Shown: positions 1-9,245 of the stretch, piece after piece
Position numbering within the stretch: the first letter of the stretch is position 1
Layout: each line of letters begins with the position of its first letter
DNA from: Bacillus sp. SA1-12
Lineage (GTDB): Bacteria; Bacillota; Bacilli; Bacillales; Bacillaceae
DNA length: 64,000 bases
Reading direction: 5' to 3'
Assembly (NCBI RefSeq): GCF_000981385.1
Contig: NZ_LATZ01000009.1
Span: 1 to 64,000, forward strand
The notes under the pieces: model-generated
Databases searched by the model: none
Seen by the model: the letters and a program-made list of their open reading frames with translations, nothing else
Told to the model about the DNA's origin: nothing
Translations under genes and position numbers: made by a program

Positions 1-385
1 CAACAGTTCCAATAGTCCCTCTGTAAGAACTGTACTTCCGTGATTTTCTTTTGAACTTATCTCCTTTGAGTCCGAGTTTATTCATGATGCGTTGCACCTT
101 TTTATGATTCACTTTAGAACCGCGATTTTTCAATTCTAGCTTGATACGACGATAACCATAATTGCCATTATTTTCATCAAAAATAGATTGAACAGTTTCC
201 TCAAGTACGTGATCTGGATTTTTTTTCTTCATTACTTTTATATGATAATGATAGGAAGACTCCGGAATACCGACTATTCGTAAAACATCCTTTAATTTGA
301 AGATTTCTTTGAGTTCGAATGATAACGCTGCTTGTGCTTTTCGAGATAGCCTTCCGGATCCATCTGAAAAGCTCGCAACTTTTTT
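1..385 (-). CDS. IS3-family transposase OrfB, 5' part (read by -1 frameshift from orfA)
   Basis: In the -1 frame after the A6G site the minus strand stays open to position 1. The readable part includes FKLKDVLRIVGIPESSYHYH and then GNYGYRRIKLELKNRG, which are the conserved beginning of IS3/IS150 OrfB before the rve integrase core. The DDE catalytic residues would lie beyond the window edge, so integrity of the catalytic domain cannot be judged. The product is probably made mainly as an OrfAB fusion. Confidence 0.8.
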
Positions 386-873
386 AGGTATTCTACCTCT
401 AAACGCAGAAGTTCGTTTTCTCTCTCCAATTTTTGTTCGTACGTCATTTCCTTTTCTTCTGCAACTTTTTTATTTCTTTTGTTCTTATTAAGATCAGACA
501 TGGATTGCCGTCCTTTCGGTCTATCCAGGGCCTCAGGACCACCCTCCAAAAAAACTTTCTTCCAAGAAGCTACCATAGAAGGGTTGGTTAGTCCAAATTG
601 AAGGGCTGTATCAGTCTCTGAAGAACCTGTTCTTTTCATAAAGCTTAATACATCTAGCTTAAATTGAACAGAATAAGTTTCCTTGTTCTTCTTTCTCATT
701 AACCCTTTCTCCCCAAATTTTTCGTAAGCTTTTACCCATCTCAAAATACGTGTAGAGTCTTTCATATTATACTTTTGTGCTAATAATCTATATCCCAATT
801 TACCTTCTAAATACTCTTTTACAAGCTTTAACTTAAATTCTTCACTATATTTAGCCACTAAAAAACACCCCAA
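292..873 (-). CDS. IS3-family transposase OrfA (helix-turn-helix subunit)
   Basis: A 193-residue protein that binds the ends of the IS and provides the N-terminal part of the OrfAB fusion transposase. Two tandem helix-turn-helix repeats are visible: residues about 8-60 (RLLAQKYNMKDSTRILRWVK) and about 67-115 (ALQFGLTNPSMVASWKK). A leucine-zipper-like coiled coil follows at about 148-168 (LERENELLRLEVEYLKK), the usual IS150-group arrangement. The A6G slippery site falls on the LKK codons at the end of the zipper, so ribosomes can shift into orfB there. The reading frame is intact, so this copy may be active if orfB is complete beyond the edge. Confidence 0.9.
   Translation of the reverse strand: MGCFLVAKYSEEFKLKLVKEYLEGKLGYRLLAQKYNMKDSTRILRWVKAYEKFGEKGLMRKKNKETYSVQFKLDVLSFMKRTGSSETDTALQFGLTNPSMVASWKKVFLEGGPEALDRPKGRQSMSDLNKNKRNKKVAEEKEMTYEQKLERENELLRLEVEYLKKLRAFQMDPEGYLEKHKQRYHSNSKKSSN
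379..385 (-). promoter_or_regulatory. A6G programmed -1 frameshift site of the IS
   Basis: On the minus strand the heptamer AAAAAAG is in the phase CTA AAA AAG within orfA, right after its leucine zipper. A shift of -1 here continues into the open orfB frame. This is the classical slippery motif of IS3-family elements. Confidence 0.75.
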
Positions 874-940
874 TAATTAGATTTCACTCTAACTTTTGGG
901 GTGCAGTCCACAGCACAGTTGCTTTTTCATTCATTCTGAT

Positions 941-2656
941 TTATCCCTTTCGTAAGCGGAAGACTAAATCTTCATCAGGCGTTACATAGACAGTTTGCTG
1001 ATTTTCGTATATTACGTATCCAGGTTTTGCACCGCTTGGCTTTTTAACATGCCTGATGGCTGTAAAATCTACAGGGACTGAGCTTGAATTTTTAGCTTTA
1101 CTAAAATAAGCAGCAAGATTCGCAGCTTCCAAGATTGTCTCATCTGTTGGATTTTTACTTCGAATCACAACATGTGAGCCTGGAATATCTTTTGTGTGAA
1201 ACCAAATATCATCCCTTGCAGCCAATTTGTTCGTCAAATATTCATTTTGCTTATTATTTTTGCCTACAAGAATCTCCGCACCATCACTTGAAAGATAATT
1301 CTCCAAACTCGGCTTTTGCAATTTTTTCTTTTTAGGATTTCTCGACTGCCTTTGTTTTAAATAACCGCCTTCTATTAATTCTTCACGGATTTCTTCTAGA
1401 TCCTTAGGAGAAGCGGATTCGATTTGCTGAATCAATCCTTCAAAATAATTGATTTCCTCGTGTGCAATTTTTATTTGCTCTTGCACAACTTCAACTGAAT
1501 TTTTAGCTTTTTGGTATTTTGAAAAATATTTTTGAGCATTTTCTGATGGTGTTTTTTGAACATCTAACGGAATGGTGATAGTTGGACTGTTTTCATCATA
1601 ATAATTGATAACTTCAGCCGTTTTATCTCCCTTTTTCAGGGCATATAGATTTGCTGTTAATAGTTCACCATATACCCTCAACTGATTTGCTTTTTCGGCT
1701 TGATCAAGAGTAGTCTCTAATTTCTTGATTTTATTTTCATTTTTTTTCTTTTCATTTACAATAAACCGTTCTAAATCATTTCCCTGTTGCTTTACACGGT
1801 CTCTTTCCGCTTTTCCATAATAGTAACGATCAAGTAATTCTGAAATTGTCGGGAACAATTTGTTCTCAACCGATTCCAGGTGTGTGAGATTCAAGATATA
1901 AAAAAGTTCGCGATTATGCGGGTAGAAAATCTGTGGTTGAATCTGATGATTATTAAGTTCTCCTATCATCGATAAAAATACTTTTGGAATGGTTGTCCGA
2001 TTGACCAACCCCGCACGATAAATCACTTCTTTTGCAAATAAAGGGGAGACACCAGCAAACTGCTGAACAAGCTGACTGTCAATTTTTCCGGAATTAAAGT
2101 CTAGTTTTTTCAAAACTGTTTCTTCATCTGCGTCAAATGGATTTACTTTTCCCTGACTTGGGGGTAATACGTACTCGTTACCTGGCAACACAGTTCTATG
2201 TCGATTAACAGCAGGTGAAATATGCTTCACACTATCTAAGATTATATTCCGTTCTTTATCAACGAGAATAATATTGCTATGTCGCCCCATTATTTCTACC
2301 ATTAATCGCTTCTCTGTTAGATCCCCGAGCTCATTGCGACTTTTTATATCAATTATAATGATTCTTTCCATTTCGAGCTGTTCAATATTTTCAATCACAC
2401 CGCCTTCAAGATGTTTCCGCAAAAGCATACAGAACATAGGGGGCTCACTAGGATTTTCATAACTCTCATTTGTCAAATGAATTCTTGCATAGCTGGGATG
2501 TGCGGAAAGAAATAAACGATGATTTTTCCCTCCTGCCCTAATTTGAAAGATGAGGTCATATTTATATGGCTGATAAATCTTTGTAACTTTTCCATTAGTA
2601 AGTGTATCTTTTAATTCTTTCGTTATGGCATATGTAAATAAACCATCAAATGACAT
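941..2656 (-). CDS. rqcH: Ribosome quality control factor RqcH (NEMF/NFACT family, YloA)
   Basis: A 571-residue NFACT protein. In bacteria RqcH binds the peptidyl-tRNA on obstructed 50S subunits and recruits tRNA-Ala to add C-terminal alanine tails that mark the stalled chain for degradation. Visible features: the NFACT-N domain starting [11 protein letters not shown], a long charged coiled coil around residues 285-430, and the C-terminal NFACT-R core with [18 protein letters not shown] near residue 482. The frame extends 20 codons upstream, but the ATG at 2656 has the ribosome binding site AAGGAG and matches the family start. It is divergent from the Ca2+ ATPase gene, as in B. subtilis, and ends only about 30 bp from the IS. 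Older annotations call it fibronectin-binding protein. Confidence 0.95.
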   Translation of the reverse strand: MSFDGLFTYAITKELKDTLTNGKVTKIYQPYKYDLIFQIRAGGKNHRLFLSAHPSYARIHLTNESYENPSEPPMFCMLLRKHLEGGVIENIEQLEMERIIIIDIKSRNELGDLTEKRLMVEIMGRHSNIILVDKERNIILDSVKHISPAVNRHRTVLPGNEYVLPPSQGKVNPFDADEETVLKKLDFNSGKIDSQLVQQFAGVSPLFAKEVIYRAGLVNRTTIPKVFLSMIGELNNHQIQPQIFYPHNRELFYILNLTHLESVENKLFPTISELLDRYYYGKAERDRVKQQGNDLERFIVNEKKKNENKIKKLETTLDQAEKANQLRVYGELLTANLYALKKGDKTAEVINYYDENSPTITIPLDVQKTPSENAQKYFSKYQKAKNSVEVVQEQIKIAHEEINYFEGLIQQIESASPKDLEEIREELIEGGYLKQRQSRNPKKKKLQKPSLENYLSSDGAEILVGKNNKQNEYLTNKLAARDDIWFHTKDIPGSHVVIRSKNPTDETILEAANLAAYFSKAKNSSSVPVDFTAIRHVKKPSGAKPGYVIYENQQTVYVTPDEDLVFRLRKG

Positions 2657-2731
2657 GGCATAAACTCCTTCTGACAACGTGCATCGTTTGTATACGAATG
2701 AGCGTGTATCTAACAAAATTTTAGTTTCTTA

Positions 2732-2760
2732 ATTATAGCATGTTTTTGGACGAGTCTGAA
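2732..2760 (-). promoter_or_regulatory. Probable SigA promoter of rqcH
   Basis: On the minus strand, TTCAGA (complement of 2755-2760), a 17-nt spacer, then TATAAT (complement of 2732-2737) with the TGC extension of an extended -10 element. It lies about 75 nt upstream of the rqcH start codon. Confidence 0.6.
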
Positions 2761-2909
2761 TAAGTTGTGTTATAGCGGTAAAGAGCGACTGAACTCTAAA
2801 GCTGCCATAGCATCTCAAAAAGCTAAAACCAAAAGGAGCAAGACTTATAGCGAGATATAGCTGTAATCAAAGGCAAAATTTTTTTGTTTAAGGGGTGTGT
2901 AAAGGATTC

Positions 2910-5588
2910 ATGAAGTGGCATGAAATGAGATCAGAAGAGGTAATCAATTCTATTGATACGGATGGTGAATTAGGACTTACTAGCAAGGAGGTTCATAAAA
3001 GGGAACAGAAATTTGGTTACAATGAATTAAAAGAGGCTGACCGCCCTTCGGCAATTATTGTGTTTTTAAGTCAATTTAAGGACTTTATGGTTTTAGTTTT
3101 ATTAGCAGCAACACTAATCTCTGGATTACTGGGAGAATATATTGATGCTATTGCAATCATTGCTATTGTAATTGTTAATGGCATACTAGGATTTTTTCAA
3201 GAGCGAAAGGCGGAAAGGTCACTTGAAGCCTTAAAAGAGCTTTCGGCGCCACAGGTAATGGCTTTAAGAGATGGAGAGTGGATGAGAGTTCTCTCAAAGG
3301 AGCTTGTTCCTGGTGATGTTGTAAAATTTACAAGTGGTGACAGAATTGGTGCAGATATGCGTTTAATCGAATCAAAAAGCTTAGAGGTAGAGGAATCTGC
3401 TCTTACAGGTGAATCACTTCCTGTTCAAAAATCAACTCAGCCCATTACTGGTAAGGATGTTGGGATTGGTGACCTAACAAACATGGTCTTTATGGGGACT
3501 CTTGTAACAAGAGGGTCAGGCCTGGGAATTGTTGTAGGTACAGGGATGAATACTGCAATGGGCCAAATAGCTGATCTTCTTCAAAATGCCGAAACAATGG
3601 AAACACCTCTGCAGCGCCGTTTGGAGCAGTTAGGAAAAATCCTGATTGTTGTAGCCCTTTTCTTAACGGTGCTTGTTGTAGGAATTGGCGTACTTCAGGG
3701 CCATGACCTTTACAATATGTTTTTGGCGGGGGTATCATTAGCCGTCGCTGCAATTCCAGAAGGTTTGCCTGCCATTGTAACAGTCGCTCTTTCACTTGGA
3801 GTTCAGCGGATGATTAAGCAAAAATCAATAGTTCGTAAATTGCCAGCTGTAGAAACATTGGGCTGTGCGTCCGTTATTTGTTCTGACAAAACAGGAACGA
3901 TGACGCAAAATAAAATGACAGTTACACATGTTTGGTCAGGTGATAGGCAATGGAATGTAAGCGGTACGGGCTATCATCCGCATGGAGAGTTCCTCCATAA
4001 TGATCGAGCTGTGGATGTAGCTAAAACGAAAACCTTACAGCAAATCCTAACATTTGGCGCTCTATGTAATAGTGCATCCATCATTGAAAAAGAAGGAGAT
4101 TACCGATTAGATGGTGATCCGACAGAAGGGGCTCTATTAGTTGCTGCGATGAAGGCCGGCCTTCATAAGGAAGTATTGTTGAGAAATTTTGAAGTAATTG
4201 AGGAGTTTCCGTTTGATTCAGCACGAAAAATGATGAGTGTGATAATTAAAGATAAAGCTGGCAAGCGATTTGTTGTAACAAAAGGAGCACCAGATGTTCT
4301 CCTTGGCTTATCAAAAGACATCTTATGGAATGAAAAACAAGAAAAGCTAGATCGAGAATACGACACAAAGGTAAAAACAGCTATAGAGTCTCTTGCTTCT
4401 CAAGCGTTAAGAACTATCGCCATCGCGTTTAAACCACTGCAAACAACTGACAAGGTAAATACAAGTTTTGAAGCAGAAAAAGATTTAGTCTTTATTGGTT
4501 TACAAGGTATGATTGATCCACCGCGTCCTGAAGTAAAACAAGCAGTAAAGGAATGTCGTGATGCAGGAATAAAGACAGTCATGATTACTGGTGACCATGT
4601 CATAACAGCAAAAGCTATTGCAAAACAATTAAATATTCTTCCCGCCAATGGCATGGTGATGGAAGGAAAGGATTTATCAGCACTATCCGTTGAGGAGCTG
4701 GAGGAAGTTGTTGATGATGTCTATGTATTTGCACGGGTTTCACCTGAGCATAAGTTAAAAATCGTCAAAGCGCTACAAAACAGAGGCCATATCGTCGCAA
4801 TGACAGGTGATGGTGTCAACGATGCACCAGCTATTAAAGCAGCAGATATCGGCATATCTATGGGAATAACAGGAACAGATGTTGCAAAAGAAGCATCTTC
4901 GTTAGTATTGGTCGATGATAATTTTGCTACCATTAAGTCAGCGATTAAAGAAGGCAGAAATATTTACGAAAATATTCGTAAATTTATTCGTTACCTGTTA
5001 GCTTCTAATGTTGGTGAAATTCTTGTGATGTTATTTGCTATGCTTCTTGCCCTACCGCTGCCTCTCGTTCCTATTCAAATCCTTTGGGTGAATTTAGTGA
5101 CAGATGGGCTTCCAGCGATGGCTCTTGGCTTAGATCAGCCAGAAGGCGATTTAATGAAACGAAAACCGCGTCATCCAAAAGAAGGTGTATTTGCTAGGGG
5201 GCTAGGCTGGAAAGTAGTATCCAGAGGATTTTTAATCGGTATTGCAACATTAGCCTCCTTTATGATCGTGTATTACCGTAATCCAGACGAGCTTGCTTAT
5301 GCTCAAACCATTGCCTTTGCAACTCTAGTTATGGCACAGCTTATCCATGTATTTGACTGTCGTAGTGAAAAATCTATTTTTGAACGAAATCCCTTTGAAA
5401 ATATATATTTGATTTGGGCGGTTATTTCTTCGATTCTCCTAATGCTTGTAGTGATCTATTATCCACCGTTGCAACCAATCTTCCATACGATTCCGATATT
5501 GCCTAGAGATTGGTTATTAGTTTTAGGATTATCCGCTATCCCAACTTTTTTACTTGCAGGATCACTTTTAACAAGAAAATCGGCATAG
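2910..5588 (+). CDS. yloB: Calcium-transporting P-type ATPase (P2A, SERCA-like, YloB)
   Basis: An 892-residue membrane pump that couples ATP hydrolysis to Ca2+ export. Signature parts: the actuator TGES at about residue 166, the ion-site motif IPEGLP at about 282, the phosphorylation motif SDKTGT with D326, the hinge TGDGVND at about 632, and around ten hydrophobic segments, four near the N-terminus and six after residue 690. The sequence is very close to B. subtilis YloB, which accumulates during sporulation. A GTG at 2895 is also in frame, but the ATG at 2910 (MKWHEM) agrees with the family start. A hairpin follows at 5605-5640. The gene stands alone between rqcH (divergent) and yicC. Confidence 0.95.
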   Translation: MKWHEMRSEEVINSIDTDGELGLTSKEVHKREQKFGYNELKEADRPSAIIVFLSQFKDFMVLVLLAATLISGLLGEYIDAIAIIAIVIVNGILGFFQERKAERSLEALKELSAPQVMALRDGEWMRVLSKELVPGDVVKFTSGDRIGADMRLIESKSLEVEESALTGESLPVQKSTQPITGKDVGIGDLTNMVFMGTLVTRGSGLGIVVGTGMNTAMGQIADLLQNAETMETPLQRRLEQLGKILIVVALFLTVLVVGIGVLQGHDLYNMFLAGVSLAVAAIPEGLPAIVTVALSLGVQRMIKQKSIVRKLPAVETLGCASVICSDKTGTMTQNKMTVTHVWSGDRQWNVSGTGYHPHGEFLHNDRAVDVAKTKTLQQILTFGALCNSASIIEKEGDYRLDGDPTEGALLVAAMKAGLHKEVLLRNFEVIEEFPFDSARKMMSVIIKDKAGKRFVVTKGAPDVLLGLSKDILWNEKQEKLDREYDTKVKTAIESLASQALRTIAIAFKPLQTTDKVNTSFEAEKDLVFIGLQGMIDPPRPEVKQAVKECRDAGIKTVMITGDHVITAKAIAKQLNILPANGMVMEGKDLSALSVEELEEVVDDVYVFARVSPEHKLKIVKALQNRGHIVAMTGDGVNDAPAIKAADIGISMGITGTDVAKEASSLVLVDDNFATIKSAIKEGRNIYENIRKFIRYLLASNVGEILVMLFAMLLALPLPLVPIQILWVNLVTDGLPAMALGLDQPEGDLMKRKPRHPKEGVFARGLGWKVVSRGFLIGIATLASFMIVYYRNPDELAYAQTIAFATLVMAQLIHVFDCRSEKSIFERNPFENIYLIWAVISSILLMLVVIYYPPLQPIFHTIPILPRDWLLVLGLSAIPTFLLAGSLLTRKSA

Positions 5589-5595
5589 AATATGA

Positions 5596-5640
5596 TATAA
5601 TCCTCTAGGGGGTGACCCGAAAAGTCATCCCCTTTGCTAG
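5596..5640 (+). promoter_or_regulatory. Extended -10 element and hairpin ahead of yicC
   Basis: TGATATAAT at 5593-5601 is a perfect extended -10, but no good -35 is found at 17 nt (TTAACA lies 22 nt upstream). The following hairpin CTAGGGGGTGAC / GTCATCCCCTTTGCTAG (5605-5640) lacks a U-tract. It could be a weak ATPase-gene terminator or part of the yicC leader. Undecided from sequence. Confidence 0.4.
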
Positions 5641-5697
5641 TTGGCTAAAAAACATGATATTTTATTAATAGGTAATGTTAGTGGTTTTGGACAACAA

Positions 5698-5717
5698 AGG
5701 CGCTTGCGCTTTTCTTA
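5698..5717 (+). repeat. REP-like motif in front of yicC
   Basis: AGGCGCTTGCGCTTTTCTTA, the clearest copy of the short GC-rich dispersed repeat. It ends 21 nt before the yicC ATG. Confidence 0.65.
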
Positions 5718-5738
5718 TAGAAAGTGATGTGGTACATA

Positions 5739-6614
5739 ATGGTAGTAAGTATGACTGGTTTTGGCCGTTCAAGCAAAGAAATCGATTCATGTCTTGTTAC
5801 GGTTGAAATCAAGTCAGTTAACCATCGTTTTTTAGATATCAGTCTAAAAATGCCGAAACAGTTCATGAGCATGGAAGATAAGATAAAAAAGCTTATCTCT
5901 AAATCAGTGAATAGAGGACGGGTTGAAGTTTACATCAATTTTGAAGGCGAATCTCTTGCACATCGGTCTATTCAAATTGACTGGGCCTTGCTAACACAGT
6001 ATAAGCAATCATTGCAGCAATTGAAGGAACGGTTTTCTCTGAATGATGAAATTACGTTAAGTCAGATTCTTTCACTAGGTGAGGGAATTGACGTTCGTGA
6101 AGAAGCAACGATAAGTGAGAAAATCGAATCTGTGCTTTTACAAACTGTTGAGGAAGCTGTTAAACAGTTATCCGATATGAGACAAATTGAGGGTGAGCAA
6201 CTTGCGTTCGATGTTAAAAAGCGACTTGCGGCTATGAGAGAAATCGCAGCTAATATTGACAAATTGGGACCAAAAGTTGTCGATCAATACCGGGAACGAA
6301 TTGAAAAACGTGTAAAAGAATTTGTTGCTGGCAAGATTGATGAAAATCGAATTTTAACAGAAGTGGCTCTTTTTGCAGATAAAGCAGATATAAGTGAGGA
6401 AATAACGAGAATACATAGTCATATCCATCAGTTTCATGAATCATTACAAGAAGAAGGCCCCATTGGCAGAAAACTTGATTTCCTTGTTCAGGAGCTGAAT
6501 AGAGAAGCAAATACAATCGGTTCCAAAGCAAATGATGGAAAAATCGCAAAAGATGTTGTCGAATTAAAAAGTATTATTGAAAAAATAAAAGAACAAGTCC
6601 AAAATATAGAATAG
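5739..6614 (+). CDS. yloC: YicC/YloC-family endoribonuclease
   Basis: A 291-residue protein of the YicC family, whose members are endoribonucleases implicated in RNA turnover. The N-terminal signature VSMTGFGRS and the C-terminal stretch KLDFLVQELNREANTIGSKA, which define the family, are both present, so the protein is complete. Starts at 5724 (GTG), 5727 and 5739 are possible and none has a strong Shine-Dalgarno; 5739 gives the length closest to the family. A REP-like repeat lies only about 20 nt upstream, an unusual position. It is followed by remA and gmk, the normal Bacillus order. Confidence 0.9.
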   Translation: MVVSMTGFGRSSKEIDSCLVTVEIKSVNHRFLDISLKMPKQFMSMEDKIKKLISKSVNRGRVEVYINFEGESLAHRSIQIDWALLTQYKQSLQQLKERFSLNDEITLSQILSLGEGIDVREEATISEKIESVLLQTVEEAVKQLSDMRQIEGEQLAFDVKKRLAAMREIAANIDKLGPKVVDQYRERIEKRVKEFVAGKIDENRILTEVALFADKADISEEITRIHSHIHQFHESLQEEGPIGRKLDFLVQELNREANTIGSKANDGKIAKDVVELKSIIEKIKEQVQNIE

Positions 6615-6704
6615 GTTTATTCTATCTTAACTGGCAGTTAATCTCTCTTTTTATAGATAAAGAAAAGCTTTGAAGTTAGAGAAAACATACTGCCTGTAAA
6701 GATC

Positions 6705-6768
6705 GGATAAGTTTCGCTAACCATCAGTGGGGAGAAACCTACTGATGGAAGTCTCACTTTATAAACCT
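6705..6768 (+). repeat. Imperfect palindromic repeat, copy 1
   Basis: The stretch contains CCATCAGTGGGG and CCTACTGATGG as arms of a hairpin, flanked by GATAAGTTTCGC on the left and AAGTCTCACTTTA on the right. An inverted copy with the same flanks is at 20095-20160 and a partial copy at 48371-48400. It lies between yicC and remA. Confidence 0.65.
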
Positions 6769-6830
6769 TTGATTATAAATGGGCTAATAAGGCAAAAATA
6801 GATTTGTCCTTAAGTAGGGGGAGCATACAT

Positions 6831-7723
<893 letters not shown>

Positions 7724-7724
7724 T

Positions 7725-7925
7725 ATGTTATATCCATCTATCGATGTCTTAATGAATAAATTAGATTCTAAATATACGCTTGTAACTGTAGCTGCTAAAC
7801 GTGCGCGGGAAATGCAGGAGCTAAGTGATCAGCAAATAGCAAAGCCTGTATCATATAAATATGTTGGGAAAGCTTTAGAAGAGATTAATGCAGGACTTTT
7901 AAATTATCAAAGACCAGAGAAATAA
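7725..7925 (+). CDS. rpoZ: RNA polymerase omega subunit
   Basis: A 66-residue omega subunit that assists assembly of the beta' subunit. The conserved [20 protein letters not shown] and [15 protein letters not shown] are present. The ATG at 7725 is 9 nt after GGAGG within the end of gmk. A strong intrinsic terminator follows, closing the remA-gmk-rpoZ transcript. Confidence 0.95.
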   Translation: MLYPSIDVLMNKLDSKYTLVTVAAKRAREMQELSDQQIAKPVSYKYVGKALEEINAGLLNYQRPEK

Positions 7926-7931
7926 ATCTTT

Positions 7932-7970
7932 AAAAAAATAACAACCTTATTATAGGTTGTTATTTTTTTC
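7932..7970 (+). terminator. Intrinsic terminator after rpoZ
   Basis: Stem AAATAACAACCT / AGGTTGTTATTT followed by a run of T. Confidence 0.85.
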
Positions 7971-8030
7971 AGGAAGCGAAAAGGTTTGAAAATATGATTA
8001 GGGAATCCGTTATTAAAGTAGGTGGAGAGA

Positions 8031-9245
8031 ATGATAGCTGGAAAGAAAATTTTATTATGTGTCAGCGGGGGAATTGCTGTATACAAAGCCTGTATCCTAA
8101 CAAGTAAATTAGTGCAAGCTGGCGCTGAAGTGAAGGTTATTATGACCGACTCTGCGATGGAATTTGTTTCACCGTTAACCTTTCAGGCGCTATCACGGAA
8201 TGATGTTTTTTTTGATACATTTGATGAAAAAAATTCAAAGGTCATCGCACATATTGATTTAGCCGACTGGGCAGATATCGTCATAGTTGCTCCTGCAACG
8301 GCGAATACGATCGGCAAGCTTGCAAATGGCATTGCTGACGATATGCTGACAACGACATTGCTGGCAACAACTGCAAATGTATGGATCGCACCAGCTATGA
8401 ATGTACATATGTACGATCACCCAGCGGTAAAGAAAAATATCAGGACACTTTTTGATTATGGTTATCAGTTTATTGAGCCAAGTGAAGGCTACTTAGCTTG
8501 TGGTTATGTTGGAAAAGGAAGACTTGAAGAACCTGAGAAAATTGTTGCCCTCCTAAATAGGCATTTTGAAAAACTCGATTTAGGCATGCCGTTAAAGAAT
8601 GTAAAGATATTGATTACTGCAGGACCTACAAGAGAAAAAATTGATCCTGTACGGTATTTTACAAATCATTCTTCGGGAAAAATGGGATATGCCATTGCTG
8701 AAGTAGCTGAAATGCTCGGAGCAAATGTTACATTAATTACCGGTCCTACTAATCTTGTACCTCCAGAGAATGTAACAACGATTCAAATTGAATCTGCAAA
8801 GGAAATGTATGAAAGCGTGATGGCATACTTTCCGCATACAGATGTTGTAATCAAATCTGCTGCAGTTGCAGATTATCGTCCACGTTATACCTATGATCAA
8901 AAACTAAAAAAACAACAGGATAATCTTGAGGTTGAAATGGAGAGAACAACTGATATCTTAAAAGAATTAGGAAAGCAAAAACAACATCAGCTTTTAGTAG
9001 GATTTGCTGCAGAGACGAGCAATATAGAAGAATATGCAAAGAAAAAGCTCGAAACAAAAAATCTTGACTTAATTGTGGCAAATAATGTAACCGCTAAGGG
9101 AGCTGGCTTTGGAACAGACACAAATATTGTAACAATTTTTGAGAGAAACTTAGGAAAACTTGAGCTTCCGCTAATGTCAAAGCATGATGTAGCAAAAAAG
9201 CTGTTAGAAAAAATAGATATGCTTTTAAGGGAGCAAGTTAGATGA
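8031..9245 (+). CDS. coaBC: Bifunctional phosphopantothenoylcysteine decarboxylase/phosphopantothenate-cysteine ligase
   Basis: A 404-residue two-domain enzyme of coenzyme A synthesis. The N-terminal CoaC flavoprotein domain begins GKKILLCVSGGIAVYK and carries APAMNVHMY and CGYVGKGRL; the C-terminal CoaB ligase domain begins near residue 190 with ILITAGPTREKIDPVR. The ATG at 8031 is used in preference to GTG 8022, since AGGTGGAG lies just before it. The stop overlaps the priA start by ATGA (9242-9245), indicating translational coupling. Confidence 0.95.
   Translation: MIAGKKILLCVSGGIAVYKACILTSKLVQAGAEVKVIMTDSAMEFVSPLTFQALSRNDVFFDTFDEKNSKVIAHIDLADWADIVIVAPATANTIGKLANGIADDMLTTTLLATTANVWIAPAMNVHMYDHPAVKKNIRTLFDYGYQFIEPSEGYLACGYVGKGRLEEPEKIVALLNRHFEKLDLGMPLKNVKILITAGPTREKIDPVRYFTNHSSGKMGYAIAEVAEMLGANVTLITGPTNLVPPENVTTIQIESAKEMYESVMAYFPHTDVVIKSAAVADYRPRYTYDQKLKKQQDNLEVEMERTTDILKELGKQKQHQLLVGFAAETSNIEEYAKKKLETKNLDLIVANNVTAKGAGFGTDTNIVTIFERNLGKLELPLMSKHDVAKKLLEKIDMLLREQVR

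Larger units (their letters stand above)
1..910 (-). mobile_element. IS3-family (IS150-like) insertion sequence, truncated by the window edge
   Basis: The element runs on the minus strand, from its left end at about 910 out past position 1. Its terminus reads TGGACTGCACCCC on the minus strand (898-910), the TG-start and CACCCC style typical of IS3/IS150 ends. It carries orfA (292-873) and the start of orfB (1-about 385) in the -1 frame. The slippery heptamer A6G (complement of 379-385) lies in the overlap, as expected for -1 programmed frameshifting in this family. It sits just downstream of rqcH, which it does not interrupt. The other inverted repeat and any target duplication lie outside the window. 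Confidence 0.9.

Noticed and set aside
3490-3795. Long antisense frame inside the Ca2+ ATPase gene
   Set aside because: Shadow of a strongly conserved coding sequence on the other strand; no independent signal.
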